From: Theocolax elegans
Taxonomy: Eukaryota > Arthropoda > Insecta > Hymenoptera > Cerocephalidae
Length of the DNA stretch: 64,000 nt
Reading direction: 5' to 3'
Assembly (NCBI GenBank): GCA_026168455.1
Contig: CM047428.1
Span: 86,508,594-86,572,593, forward strand
The notes beneath the pieces were generated by a model that had not been told where the DNA came from, did not search any database, and saw nothing but the letters and a program-made list of their open reading frames with translations. Positions 1 through 13,124 of the stretch are shown one piece after another (the stretch's first letter is position 1; every line of letters begins with the position of its first letter). Made by a program: the position numbers and the translations under genes.

Positions 1-348
1 AATTTTCGTTACTCCCAGTGTACAAAAGTGTAACGGGTTATACGAAGAATTGTTGATACGTATACACCATTTCCATTTTATAGATCTTTACAGCACTATA
101 TCTTTACAGCGCGTTTCGTTTTGATACAAAGGATAAAGAAAATAAAGTTTTCTCGTCTGACGCGATTCTTCTTTTCGACTAACCGATGCGTCGGGCCTAC
201 GACAACCGGCACTAAAAGAGAAAGACACAAATTGAAAAGTGAAAAATAAAAAATAAAATAAAACGATCTAGCAAGACTTGAAGCAGCAACGGATAAAGTG
301 ATAACTTGCGCATTTCTTCTTACTTATACTACATATATAGATATATGT

Positions 349-411
349 GCACACGCGCACACACACACACACATACACAAACACACAAACACAAACACAC
401 GTATACACGCA
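349..411. repeat. (CA)n microsatellite
   Basis: An interrupted CA run that becomes CAAACA/CACA near its right end. Confidence 0.85.
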
Positions 412-1095
412 CCATTTGTAAAAATTCTTTTTTATTAACTGGATCCACGTCTCCGATGCTTCGTTGAAACCTACGCTGTTTTTTGTTAATAGCACGTTTC
501 GTTACCTCGACGAATCCGAAATTGAAGCGCGCGGTAAATACACTTTTTTTTCACTAATTGTCGGTGCAACGTGTTACATTGTGCTTGGATCTTCTTTATA
601 TTCGATGTCGCACAACGAGAGAATGAGAGAGCGAGAGAGCGCGCGCTTACGCAATATTTAAAGAATGAAAAAGAAGAAGACAGATGTAAGTCACCTACCA
701 AAGATTCGTACAACATTGTTTACTTAGAGGGCGATGTATACCGAGTTCAAACTCTAAAGAGGTAAAGAGAGAGTAAGATGAAATTTCGATGAATATGTTC
801 TATATTTTTATGTTGACTTTGTTTACAAATCTCTACATTACGTTTTATCATTGTCAATTTTTTTTCTTTTATACGTATACATTAAGAAGAAAAAAAACGT
901 TGAATATTTTTCCCCTTTTTATCCGATAGACATTGTATTTACGCGTAAATGACGAAGAAAAATAAAAAACGAAACTAAGATGTATTATTAAATAATCCGC
1001 GGACACGTGCATGTAATCGTTGTTTTATTATATATATATATATTATTGCGGATACCTTCGATTCGAGTCCTCCAAGGGCTGAGCGAAGAGGTGAA

Positions 1096-1198
1096 ACACA
1101 CGCACACACACGCACGGACACACACACACACACACACCTACGAACAAACTACACACACACATACACGGAGAGAGAAGGAGAGAGAGAGAGAGAGAGCG
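1096..1198. repeat. Compound (CA)n-(GA)n microsatellite
   Basis: A CA-rich stretch with interruptions passes directly into a GA run. A (TA)n run of 22 bases follows at 1232-1253. Confidence 0.85.
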
Positions 1199-1639
1199 AA
1201 GCCATAATAATTAACAAGAAAGATAAAAAAGTATATATATATATATATATATAAAAATTGAGTCGACGATCCTTATCTCGGAGTCACTTTTTTAATAAAC
1301 GTGTTTTCGCATTTGCGAGGGAGATAAAACCCGATCATCCCTCACAACTCTTATTAAGCATTTGTAAATGTATGTGTGGGTGGGTGGGTGTGGGTGTGGG
1401 TGCGTTTGTTCGCAAACTAGCTAGAGTATTTACGCGTGCGTGTATGCGTGTGTATGCGTGCTAGCGCGCGAGAAGAATCCTTAGTCGGAATATGTACGTT
1501 GAGATGTACGGCGAAGAGGCGGAAGAATAATGAAAAAAACTAAAATAAAATCAAATTTTTTAATGTGTCTATAGGGTGAATAAATGAAAGAATACTTTTA
1601 AAAAAACGAGAGGTATTGGAGGAAGAAAGATAGACATGA

Positions 1640-1683
1640 GAATGAGAGCGGGAGAGCGAGAGCGAGAGCGAGAGCGAGAGTGA
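1640..1683. repeat. (GAGAGC)n tandem repeat
   Basis: Several near-exact copies of the hexamer GAGAGC/GAGCGA in tandem. A (TA)n run follows at about 1725-1751. Confidence 0.75.
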
Positions 1684-2191
1684 GTCTGACTTTTCAGAGT
1701 AAGGAATACAAGTTGAATACATACATATATATTATATATATATATATATATTAAAATTATATGATTTTTACGTATAAATTATTACGACTATAAGGCTAAC
1801 GCTTATTATCGTCTTTGTCATTATTATTGTAATTATCATCATTATTATTAATTATTATTAATAATTATTAGTTATTAATTATTAACTCGTTATCGATTCT
1901 GTATTACCACTCTAAGCTGTTTAATTGTACAAAAGATTAATTAATTAGATGATAAATTAATTGTAAGTAAGCTTAGCTAAGTAAATGAAATGAAGAAAAA
2001 AATATTAAAATAAAGTCGTCATGTCGCTTGTAAGATCAATGATTAATTATTAAACTATTGACTTTGATTATAAGGGCGAAGGAGGGAAAAAACATTTTTT
2101 TGATTAAGCTGTTGATGGAAGCGCGCGTGGAATTTAACCAGTCGAGTGCGAGAATCCGGGTATACGTGTGCGAGTAAAAGAGAGACAAATC

Positions 2192-2245
<54 letters not shown>
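2192..2245. repeat. (TTA)n microsatellite
   Basis: About 18 uninterrupted TTA/ATT units, followed to about 2300 by degenerate ATT-rich sequence. Confidence 0.9.
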
Positions 2246-2246
<1 letters not shown>

Positions 2247-2856
2247 ATATTATCATCTATTATTATTATTAATTATTAATTATTATCATCAATTATTATT
2301 ATTGTCGACCGACACCAAATACGTTCTTCCGCGGTTATTATTTTTTTTCTTCATAGGTAACGGAGGGGGAGGGGGAGGGATGCGGGAAGAGACACGTTAA
2401 AGGAATTTCTTTAAGACAATGAGAAGGATATAGAGAGAAAAAGAGAGAGAGAGAGAGAGAGAGAAAGCGTCCGGTTTCGGATAACGGAGAAAAAAAGATA
2501 AAAGACGCGAGGAGGAGTAGACAATGGGTCGGTGCAAATTGTAAATAGCGATGATGTTGATATATATATTTATGATGATTATTTCGTACGAAGAATCGAA
2601 ACAAATTTAGAGATGAGAATGATATATTATATATCTATTATATTGCTCGCTTTTGAAGCTTCGATGTCGTTTTACTTTAATTATTTAATAAAAAGGAAAA
2701 AAGGAACAAAAAAAACATAAACAAACAGATGGTGAATAAAGAAAAAAGTGGAAATATCCGCATGGTAAAGTAAAACGAGAGGATAGAGTCGTTACAAAAC
2801 AGGATTATTTTTTTATAAAGGAAAAAATGAACTTTTTAATTGACACGCGCACACGA

Positions 2857-2857
<1 letters not shown>

Positions 2858-2890
<33 letters not shown>

Positions 2891-2934
2891 TTATACTCAC
2901 GCGTGCGTGCGCATGTACGTGCAGGCAATCCCCT

Positions 2935-2996
<62 letters not shown>
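2858..2996. repeat. Two long (CA)n microsatellites
   Basis: CA runs at 2858-2888 and 2937-2996 (about 30 perfect units) are separated by about 48 bp of mixed sequence. Both strands give spurious Thr-His or Cys-Val open frames here. Confidence 0.9.
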
Positions 2997-2999
<3 letters not shown>

Positions 3000-3171
3000 C
3001 ATAGCACATACACACACAGTTGTGCGTGAAGAAAATTGTCTTATCTGTATAATTATACCTCTATATTGTTTGTATATATAAATATTAGCAAGACGCGATG
3101 CGCTTTTTGAAGAGGGGACGCGAGCGCAAAAGCAAATAACGAGTGTTTTTTGCGATGCCGCTTCTCGAGAT

Positions 3172-3216
3172 GAAAAAGAAAAAGAAAAAGAAAAAGAAAA
3201 AGAAAAAGGAAAAGAA
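3172..3216. repeat. (GAAAAA)n tandem repeat
   Basis: Seven or so copies of a GAAAAA hexamer. (GA)n runs follow at 3371-3401 and 3585-3610. Confidence 0.85.
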
Positions 3217-4340
3217 AATAAACTAATGGCTTTCCATGAATATTAGACGAGAAGACGCGTTTTCTAATTGCAGCCGCACGTGTTTGCGCGTTCGCTTTTG
3301 CTTTTTGTATCCGTTTATTTTTCGTTTCTTACTTTTTTCTTTCTACGTTTTTACTAAGACCGGCGATACCGAGAGAGAAAGAGAGAGAGAGAGAGAGAAA
3401 GATGGATCGTTTGAATTTGTAGCTATTGGTTAGTGTGTATATATATGCACACGCAATTGTAATAGAGAATGAAAGACATTGTTGAGAGTTGTATTAGTTA
3501 GAGAATTAAAAGCAATGCGAAGCGCGAGCTTTGTTCGTTTAAGAGTAAAAAAACTAAATAATAATAACCGGAGATGCAAAATTAAGAGAGAGAGAGAGAG
3601 AGAGAGAGAGCGATGCTATAAATTCCTTTGCGAGTCGTCTTACCTGCAGTTGATAGGTTCAACGTTGTAAGACCGCGAGAAAGCGTATATAACGAAAAGG
3701 AAAGAAAAAAGTTAGAAAGAAAATATTAAATGTAAATGAGGAGCGGATAGGACGAAGAAGATGAAGAATTAAGTATAATTGCGCGTGACACAGACGACTG
3801 TGTAAAACGTGCACAAATATTTCCGGGTGTCATTTTCTCATTTTTAACTGTTTCTTTTTCTTTTTTCCCGAGAAATTCGATTGATGTAAAGTGTGTATAT
3901 CTACGTGTGTGTCTATGCGAGAACGTACGTGCGTGCGAGAAAGAGAGAGAGATAGCGTGCTAAAAGCGAACAAAGAAAAAAACATGAAATAAATAAATAC
4001 GAAAACAACGAACGAAGCTTTTTCTTCCTCTTGGACGGTTTGTGTGTGCAACAAAAAACATAAAGATACGACGAAAGAAATAATAAAGTAACGCGAAATT
4101 TGCAAAATGTAAAATGCTAAAAAGAAGAAAAAAACACCAAAAAAAATAAATAAATACATATATAAAGAAAAAACTGGATTAAAATACAGAAATGTGTGTA
4201 GTTGTACAGCGCGCGTGTCACTGCGTTCGTATGTGTATATTCGTTTCTGTCGGAAGAAGCTTCGAGTAAACGTCTATAAGATTAAATGAAAAATTACGAT
4301 ACATGTATACACACACGTACATCCCACACATACATTGCAT

Positions 4341-4480
4341 ACACGCACCCACACACACATACACACACACACACACACACATAAACCCGCAGTGAGAAAA
4401 AGCGTTATAGAGAGAGAGAAAGAGAGAGTGTGTGATAGAGATATTGCGCGCGTGTGTGTGAGAGAGAGAGAGAGAGAGAA
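4341..4480. repeat. (CA)n and (GA)n microsatellites
   Basis: A CA run (4341-4381) is followed by two GA runs (about 4408-4428 and 4460-4480). Confidence 0.8.
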
Positions 4481-5245
4481 TAAAAAAAAAATAAAACCAG
4501 CGAAACCAAAAAATTTTAACCGGAGACATTATATAATTGTAATATCCCCACGAAAACCGAGGTTTTTCGAGAACGTCGCTACCTATCGATTATAACGATG
4601 ATAAACGACTATGATACGTTTATTAAAAAAGAGAAAAAAATGAAAAAAAAAATATAATAAATAAATAAATGAAAACGCAATGTTCGTTTCCCATCGTACA
4701 CGAAAATCGTCCCTTTCTCTATTTGTTGTTTTCGTATGATGTATGTATGTACGAGTTTTATTTTATATTTTTATTTTTTATTTTACCTATTTTTTTGTTC
4801 TTGGTATTATAAGCGCGGCGCTAAGTCGCGGGCCCCTCCTTTACTGTACAGCCGCAATTTTTCGCATTTTTCGGACGTTTCTCTCTGTGTGTACATCACG
4901 TTCGTATGCATGTGTGTGCGTGCGTGTGCACCTGGTGTGCGGCATTCGCAAAAATGTATTTTCTTCCGTAATAATAAATGGTAAAGAGCCTAATAATCTG
5001 TTTTTCTTCCTTTCCTTAAGAATTATTAAAAAACAAAAAAAAACCAAAAAAAGGAAAAATCTTTAGATACGATGATTGTACGAGACAAATAGCAAATTTC
5101 TTCCTACGGTGTATATATATAAATATATACACATACGAAATCGTACAAGATTTAAAGTTTCGTAATAAAGTTTGTATACATAATGCATTAAGAAAGAGAA
5201 AGACAGAGAGAGGGAGAGAAAACTTAATATTCTCCAAAGAAATAA

Positions 5246-5255
5246 AGAGAGAAAA

Positions 5256-5288
<33 letters not shown>

Positions 5289-5481
5289 GAAAAGAGAAAA
5301 GAGAAAAATGAAAGTTATGGGGAAATGTAGAAATTGCAAAGAATGACGTTGGGGTATATAGTAAATAAAGGTGTGTAGGAACGTAGAAAAGAAATTAAGA
5401 GAGGGAACAAAGCCGCTCTCTTCCTTCCTTCCTTCCTTCCTTCCCTTCCTTCTCTCTTGCCCTCTTTATTTCTCTCTCCCT

Positions 5482-5520
<39 letters not shown>
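5246..5520. repeat. (GA)n, (TTCC)n and (CT)n tracts
   Basis: GA run at 5246-5285, TTCC tetranucleotide repeat at 5421-5450, CT run at 5471-5520. The purine-rich strand changes from plus to minus between the first and second tract. Confidence 0.8.
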
Positions 5521-5523
<3 letters not shown>

Positions 5524-5910
5524 AATGGCTCTTATATTATTTATGAAGATAAATACGCGAAAGCTCTCCCACACACCGGAGGGGAGAGAAGAGAAAAAAT
5601 CCACGCACACATACGCACATACACAGAAAAGAGAAAAGAAGTACGCACGAAATGGTCCCAACCGCCCCCTTCCAATATTCTTCTGCGATATTATAAAACC
5701 GAGTACGTGTGTGTATGTGAGAGAGAGAGAGAGAACGAAAGATATGTCGTTATTTTTTAAGGTACAACAAACAAAAAAATAAAAAATGAAACTAAGATTA
5801 TCGATACAAAATACAAAGTGTAGAAATAAATACTATGAGTATATATACATATTTCCAAAAGAAAAAAACAATTATATATGTATATATATACATTTATTTT
5901 CTATCTAACA

Positions 5911-6032
5911 ATATATATATATATATATACATATACATGTGTATACATATATATATATGTATGTATATATATGTGTGTGTGTGTGTGCGCGTGTGCGTGC
6001 GTGCGTGCGTGCGTGCGTGTGTGTGTGTGTGT
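5911..6032. repeat. Compound (TA)n-(TG)n microsatellite
   Basis: TA units change to GT and then to GTGC units, ending in GT, over about 120 bp. Confidence 0.85.
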
Positions 6033-6650
6033 ATCATTCAATGTACATTTAAATACATAAATTTTAAAATAATGCACAAATCATTGTAATTGACGATTCG
6101 CGTGTATTTGTTATTATATCATAGCTCAAGTTGTATTGACATTTCTTATAGTCATTAATCGATTATCGCCATATTTCCAGCTCGTTTAATTTTTATTGTG
6201 TACGGTCTTTGTTCGTTCGTGTTGGTATAGCGGCGCACACGAGACGTAGGACGAGAGTGTATGCGTGGGAGTGTGTGTGCGTGTATGTGCGCGTGAGATA
6301 TTAGATTAAAATATTGTAAGAAGGGGCGGAAGGTAAATATGTTTTAATCGTCTAAGTAAATGATTATAGGCTCGCTTCGTGGTAAGAGAATGAGGACAGA
6401 GCAAAAGACAATTTGAGAGAACCGATAGGAAAAGATAAATGATGATAAATATTAAATAGAAATATGAACTAAGGGAAAATGTGAAAAGTTTCCGATGCGA
6501 AAGTTTTAGAGAGGGGCTTGCGGCCGCTGTAACCTCATCATTCATGAATAGCTTGTATTTCTGCTCAGTGCAAAATAAACGTACGTTCCTGTTGAAAATC
6601 GTTGAATCTTTATTATTTACATTGTCCCGCTTCACCCTGCGTTAACATAT

Positions 6651-7808
6651 CTCTCTTCTATCCTTCATTGTTTTATTTTGCTTCTTTCACTATTTTAAGT
6701 CTACGTCATTGACTTGCTAAACTTTTTCTTGTTTACATCTTTTGATAAACGCGAGTTACATTTAGTTTTGTTTGCATTAGACCAAAAAATTTTATCTTTT
6801 CATTCTTCTTTTTAAATTAGTTTAAGGTTTCTACTTCGTACGTATTTCAATACTTCTAAGGTAAGTATTAATATTTTATATACTAACGAATACGTTGTGC
6901 CCATCTTTTTTCAAAAGTACCATTATTTTCCTTATTTTTCTTGTATTGAAATGTTTATTTTTTCACTCGTGTTCATTTTCAAAGATTTTTAGAAAAATTT
7001 TTTTTTATTCGAGGGTTTAGTTTGGAAAAAAATATCATTCGTCTACCTTTTGCCATATAAATCGTTGCATACGTATATCAAATTGAACATTTTGATTATT
7101 CAATCTTCTACGTTTAACATCTTGGTTTAATTTAAATCAAGATAAATCTGTACGTAAAAACAAAAGTTGATATATCGAACGATTTATTTTTTTTTGAAGA
7201 CTCGCTATTCCTAGTTTTAGATTAGATTATACAGGCAAAAACTTCTGGTGGTACATTTTTTTCTTGCACTCTGATGCTCCATCTGAAATTTAAACTTTGC
7301 AAATATTATTATAAATAATATGATTCAATACTATTCAACTCGACAAACATTTTTAATTACCTAAGATTTTTATCCATATTTATTAAAAAAGTATATAAGT
7401 ATTATAAGTATATAAAGATTGTATATACTTTCCCTAAAGTTGCTACATGAAAAAATATCTCAATCCAAGGTAAAAATGCGAATATAATGAATAATTAATA
7501 ATTATTAGTATTTTGATAAGAAAATATTTGTAATTTTTTATAAAATTTGGAACTCTTTTTCTGGGATTCTGCGTTCCCGTGTCTTATATTATATGATAAT
7601 TATTTGATATGAAATATTTCGTACATTTTTGCTATTCAACAATTTGATGCAAGTACATAAGCTAGTAGTTCAATTTTGTCAATTTCAATGTATATAATAG
7701 CGTAATGGCGTATATACTTAACACAATAAATAATAGTACTTGGACGACTAACAAATTAAAATAATACATATACGACCAAATTATAATAAATATATAATTT
7801 TGCTTCCT
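6651..7808. other. AT-rich intergenic DNA, nothing recognised
   Basis: No open frame, RNA gene or clear repeat was seen in this AT-rich stretch. Confidence 0.5.
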
Positions 7809-7945
7809 GATAGAAAAAATTTTGTAATAGTAAAATTTTTCGACTCGCTCAAAACATGTTATGAGTAAGTTTTAACATGTCAAGAGTCGAAGTCTCGTGT
7901 TTTTAGAAATAGTCTGCATGGATGTGTGTATGCAGTGTGTGTACG
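7809..7945 (+). repeat. Dispersed hairpin repeat, copy A
   Basis: This stretch is repeated in inverted orientation at 14503-14641 with clear similarity over about 135 bp. Its core (7841-7889) is itself a hairpin: CGACTC pairs with GAGTCG and ACATGTTA pairs with TTAACATGT. It could be a small MITE family member or part of the end of a larger element. No transposase lies between the two copies. Confidence 0.7.
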
Positions 7946-10900
7946 AATATATAAAGTAACTGCATTTTTATCCTTACATACGGAGCAATGAATCAAAGCT
8001 TTATGTACAATACACGCCTTACGTAGCGAGGTTTTACTATAATATAGATAAGAAAATCGGACTTAAGAAACGGTTTTTCTGTAAAAATAAATTGACATCT
8101 AATTTAAAAAAAAATGTATGATCCTTTATAAATAAAAAATTTCATGAGGCTTAAATTATGAAAAAGATACCCTATACATTTTAACCAAATCGATTAAAAA
8201 TCAGCCAAGTTATTCACTAACATGATTACATACGTACATTTTAGTATTTATGTATATGCGTACAAGTGCCAGTCAAATAAACTATAATCATTGGACGCAC
8301 ATCGATTTTTGACTTAAATTTCCATTACGGAATGTTGGTTTACGCAGTTTTTAATATACGGCCGTATCAGCCCAATAGCGGGTACGCGTCAGATTTCTCA
8401 TAGTATATCGCGTATAAACGAAGAGTGCGCGCACGTTGGGGGGACTCGGAAATGCAACCTGCATTTTAGGCCTGCCTCAGATTTTATTGCCAGGAGGTAG
8501 GTCTCTCTTTCGCGGAGGAGAGGGCGCGAAACGTTGTCGCTCGCTACACCCCGAACGTTTTGTCATCGTAAACCGTTTTATGGGAAATTATAATGTGTCC
8601 CTTTCCCTACGGGGATAGGGAGGAAGATAGGGGAGGAGGAAGGGGCTGGACGAAGCAATACGCCTCGAGAAGCGCGAACCAAGCTATTCGACGTCGACGC
8701 CTCGAAATATAAAGGGACACTCGCTTTTCATCCAATCGGCCCATAAACGTCCCTTTACCGTTTTCCCTCCTCGCTCTTTTCTTTCTCTTCCTTCTCCCTT
8801 ACGTTTTCATACTCCTTTTTGTCTTCCTCTTTCTTTCCTTTACACGACGTCTACACATACATACATACCTATTCGCGCTACACTTTTTCTTTCCTTCCGC
8901 TCCGATCGAATGCAAGCGATGTTTACGCCTTCTACCACTTAAACGCCGAGGTGATGCTTCCCAAGATACTCGATTGTCGGACTCGACTTTTCTTTTTTCC
9001 TCTTTTATACATTATTTAATTTGAATCTTCCTTTATAATTTCCTCTTCCTTTGCACATCATACAAACAATATTCTTAAAAGACACAGTATCAAATATTGT
9101 AAAATTGAAGAATTCGATGGTCTCCTTTATTTTTGCGTAAATAATTTTAAAACCGACGAAGAGAAGAAAAAGAAGAAGAGTAATGAAAAAAAGGTCGTTG
9201 TCGCGAAAATTAAAAGAAAATTGAAGGAGATTCTAACGATTAAATACCGGTATATCCTAAAAGGATCTAACGTTAGCTTAACTACCTTAATACAAACCTA
9301 TCACCATTATCATTTTTATCTTTTTCTTTCTTTCGTTTATTTTTTCTTTCTTCTGTACATTCCATTCTCAATTTCGTACGTTTAACCGTAATGTTCTATC
9401 TCGTCGTTTTTATCTCTTGATTTTTGCTAGATTCGTTTTCTCTCCTCGCGTGCACAGAGAGAAAGAGAGCTAAAGAGAGAGGGAGAGAGAGGGTATATCC
9501 TTCGAGAGTTGCAGTAGTGACGCACTTTACGCGCCGACGTCCTTTTTACGTCTCCTTCTCCCTCTCTCCCTCTCACTCTCTCTTTCTGTCTCTCTCGGCA
9601 GGGTTTAAGCACCGAGCCATTGGCGTTATTCCGACGACGACTGCATGGGCTGTGGCTGAACATCCTCGTAGTCGGATAATTCGACTTTACCACCAGTGCA
9701 AGAGCGAGAGAGAGAGAGAGGGAGAGAGAGAGTTGGAGACGCTCTTATATACCTTGAAATTTTCGCGCCCGCTGAATGCAGCCGATTTAGCCGCGGGCCA
9801 TTTCGTAAGGTAGCTCCAGACCCTTGGAACGATAATGAAAACAGCTGTAACTGTTCTCAGATTTATACTAATGAACCATTCTATTATTATTACTCTTTAT
9901 TCTCTCCCTCTCTCCCTTTTATTTTTATTAGTCATTACGTCGTTACTTTCAATCGAAAATTCGTTTGGTTGTTTTTCTTATTAAGAAATTTATTTTATTT
10001 TGGGAAGCGCGCGTATCAAAATTTTTAATTTCTCGCGTTACGATGATTCTTAGATTGGTTCAATACAATGAAAAATTGTATAAAACAAAAGGTAACGATA
10101 TAAATAACACGTGTAACAGTGAATTATAGTTCGAATTGGTTATAATTTGTTTATTTATCGGATTATTTGGTTAAAATTAGGTAAGGTACGTTTTATGATT
10201 TGAAATATTTAGAAATAATCGAATATGGACTGAACTAATTCAAATTTGAGCCTTATAAAAATAAGGTATATATCGGGTATACATAAGTGTAACGTTTTGT
10301 AGACAATGCAATGGCAAGTTGATATAAACGCACAAAAATATATCTAGAGCACGTTTTAGTTGACCTTAAAATTAATTCTGATACGTGTAAAAGATATAAG
10401 AAAAACAATTTTAATTACGGGGAAAATTTGGATTTCCGATTAGATTCCGAGGTACGACACCATAATAATACTGGTGAACATTCGTTTGTAATGTAATATA
10501 GCTAGCCAAGCGAAAATTCAAGTGTAATAAGGTCTTTGAAAAAAAAAATTGTAAGGAGTAATTCGTTTCTTCCAGTTAGACTTGAAAACTAATAAATCTT
10601 CTATACTGAGCATAGAGTAAGAAGGAGAAGATGAAGAAGTGGAGGGGAGGAGGGAAAGAAGGGGGGGGTGAAGAGGGAAGTAGACGAGGAAGTAGTAGAG
10701 AAGAAAGAATAATGAAAAATCTAATAACTCCGTTGCCAAAATTAATGATGCTCCTTGGAAAAGACACTCCATTCGCAGATATATAGTGTATGTGAAAGTG
10801 AAGGTAGACATTCATAGCTACGTACAAGTACAAGCTACGGGATCGCACCGAGTCCCCTTCAGAAATCCGTCTCTGAGAGAAAAGTAGATTGTAGGTGCAA

Positions 10901-11180
10901 TTTGACGAAAGACGCTCTCGCAATGAAGGTGCAGTATATATAGACACCGCTCCTGCAAGTAAATTCGCCTGGGCAAATGAATAACCGAACAACCGAGTAA
11001 ATAACTACGTATAGGTGTATACATTTGAATCCGGGGAATCTCTACCCTGGAATAATAACGCGAAGGATGTTTCTTCGAGTGTGCCTGTTAAAACTGGGCG
11101 ACTCAGTCGAACACTCAGTCAAACGATGCGTGGAACGCCCCTCTCTCCTCCTCGCGGTGGAATCTTCGTTTCGCAAGGAC
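7946..11180. other. Intergenic DNA with a GC-richer island
   Basis: No gene recognised. 8330-8790 is GC-richer than its surroundings and contains a TATAAAGGG string at about 8709 and a CCAAT at about 8732. That could be a promoter or conserved regulatory block, but no transcript can be attached to it. GA/CT tracts occur at 9460-9490, 9560-9600 and 9703-9732. The open frames across them are low complexity. Confidence 0.4.
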
Positions 11181-11287
11181 CAGCCAACTGTGAGAGAAAT
11201 ATAGACGAGTCTGGGGAGGTGGGAAGGTGGGAGGAAGGCTCGACCTCGCCCACCGGAGATAAAACGTTTAAACGGCTTCCTTCCGGA
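11181..11287. repeat. Direct repeat, copy 1
   Basis: It begins CAGCCAACTGTGAGA and ends TTTAAACGGCTTCCTT plus CCGG. The same two blocks occur in the same order at 12612-12681, and copy 1 has about 35 extra G-rich bases between them. It could be a duplicated regulatory block or copies of a dispersed repeat. Confidence 0.7.
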
Positions 11288-12611
11288 TGAGGATGGTGAA
11301 GAGCCACCGCCGACGCCACTCGGACGGACCTTCTAAACTTCTCTTTCTAACTACTGCGATTTGTCTCGGAGCGCGATACCTACTTCCAGGCCACCCCAAA
11401 CCAGCCCACTTTACATACACCCACCCCAATATCGAGGTTCACCACTGGTTGGCGAATGCACCTATATCGCAGATATTATTCAATTATTCCATTTTTAACC
11501 AATTATGATTACCAATTTTACGACTAATCCAAATTTGGAGGGACACTGGGTTATTATGTAACGCGTGCTTTATGTTTACCAACCGACCCAATTCATGCTA
11601 ACACCCACGTGTAGAGAAAATCATAATTGCGGAATAACATTCTTAGCGGGGTTCAGGCCTATCTAATTATTACCGGCCGGGAAATGCAGTTATTACAGTG
11701 AATACGTAATTTAATGACTTACTTTCGGTGCAAAATCTGTCGAAGGTACCCCCTACTCGTATAGAATTGCAACTTTCGGTGTTTACATGAAAAATAGTAG
11801 ATTTTCCTAAATAAACGTTACAATTAGCCTATTCACCTTGGGTAACATTCAATTACGCCTCCTCCCTCTGATGCTGATGCTCCCTCTGATCCCGTTGATC
11901 CAGCCTGATGAGGACAAAAGAGATACATCGAAACGTCGTTAAGTAATAGATTAATAATAGATTGATAAAATCTTTCGATATTGTGGATACCAATAGTAGC
12001 CAATCAGCAATGAGCTTCAATTTGAAATACTTTTACCCAACTTATTATATAGATATTTAAACGAGAAATTCGGTTTATATAAGAAAATCGTGTCGTATAT
12101 GTGAATACTTTTCTAAAGTAGCACAATCAAAAGAAAGATAACGAATTGGATGACCAGATGGTTTATCGAAAATTGCAGATTTACCAGATGAACCGTCCAA
12201 TTAAAGATAATTTTGTCATGAGGTATTTCAGTGGACATTTTGTAGAGAAAGCGAAACTACGAACACTCGCACGCATCAAATCGTCGGGATATTCGGTTGA
12301 TTAATTCACCTCTACTCGGATAAAAGTAAATAAATATGAAAATTGGGCAATAAGGGAGATAAAAACGCGAGACGCGATGGTAAATGAAAAGAAGGATTCG
12401 CTTTGAGGAAAAAAAGGAAGCTTGGTTAATGGAAAAGCAACTTGATTTTTCGGACCTCTGCACGAAAAGCAGAGTGTGCATAGTGTGTGTGTGAGAGAGA
12501 GAGGGAAGGAGGGAGAGAGGGAGGGAGGGAGGGAGGGAGACGAATTTAAAGAAGGAAAGAATTTTCGCTGGTTCAGGAAGTTAGGTTTTCGAGACCACAG
12601 GAGCGCGCGAG
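11288..12611. other. Intergenic DNA with a short ribozyme-like motif
   Basis: No gene recognised. CTGATGA at 11905-11911 is followed by CGAAAC at 11929-11934, the two conserved strands of a hammerhead core, but the stems needed around them are not evident. Otherwise mixed-composition unique sequence with a (GAGG)n-like tract at about 12485-12540. Confidence 0.4.
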
Positions 12612-12681
12612 CAGCCAACTGTGAGAAAAATATAGCCGAACCTGCCGGGAAGATAAAACCTTTAAACGGCTTCCTTTCCGG
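12612..12681. repeat. Direct repeat, copy 2
   Basis: Shorter copy of the block at 11181-11287, in the same orientation about 1.4 kb away. Both flanking blocks are conserved with few differences. Confidence 0.7.
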
Positions 12682-12734
12682 TGAATCAAGGAGGGAAAGA
12701 CCGAGTTAGATAGAACGTACTATCTTCGAACAAG

Positions 12735-12798
12735 CAGAGAAGAGAGGAGAAGAGAAAAGAAGAGGAGAGAAGAGGAGAGAAGAGAAGAGAAGGGAAGA
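12735..12798. repeat. (GAAGA)-type purine repeat
   Basis: Degenerate tandem AGAGG/AGAAG pentamers, wholly purine on the plus strand. Confidence 0.7.
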
Positions 12799-13124
12799 GA
12801 CAGTCGACTCGTTTTGGGCTTAATCTCGGGACACACTTCTTCGGCTACGCGATTTTCCAAGATCTTTTGGAACTGTGTCGTTTCTTTACCTCTCTACCTC
12901 TCGTAAACTATACGTACACATACATCCCACACACTCTCCTATCACACATATACTCGCATACCGAGTAAACCGACGAATCTGGACCGGACAGACACCAACG
13001 ATTCCTTCCTCTTAATTCTTTTATTCCCGTGAAATAACGTATATGGGAATTACCTATAGACGATTAGTCTAACTATTATTAAGAGAACAGCCAACCTACA
13101 ATTTCTACCGGTATTAGATGAATG

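Larger units (their letters stand above)
1..6650. other. Simple-repeat-dense non-coding region, possible long 3' UTR
   Basis: No open frame here looks like protein: the longer ones are translations of (CA)n, (GA)n, (TTCC)n and (TA)n tracts. Up to about 5350 the plus strand is strongly purine-biased (GA and A-rich runs), and CT runs are nearly absent until 5420-5520. Tracts of many periods follow one another with little unique sequence, and density falls sharply after about 6650. The strand bias and the many AATAAA-like hexamers would fit a long 3' untranslated region of a plus-strand gene that starts before the window, but no stop codon or splice site shows this. A plain microsatellite-rich intergenic region is equally possible. 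Confidence 0.4.

Noticed and set aside
2538..2545. Pumilio-type TGTAAATA site in the possible 3' UTR
   Set aside because: UGUANAUA strings are expected by chance in this TA-rich DNA; no enrichment could be shown.
5371..5760. 129-codon open frame (and its antisense partner)
   Set aside because: Translation of TTCC, CT and GA tracts, with Ser/Leu/Pro or Arg/Glu runs and no domain.
9424..9813. 129-codon open frame
   Set aside because: Built across GA/CT tracts. Both strands are open for the same reason, and there is no family-like motif.
11015..11290. 91-codon open frame as a possible exon
   Set aside because: No domain, and it overlaps the duplicated non-coding block, whose second copy is not open in an equivalent way.
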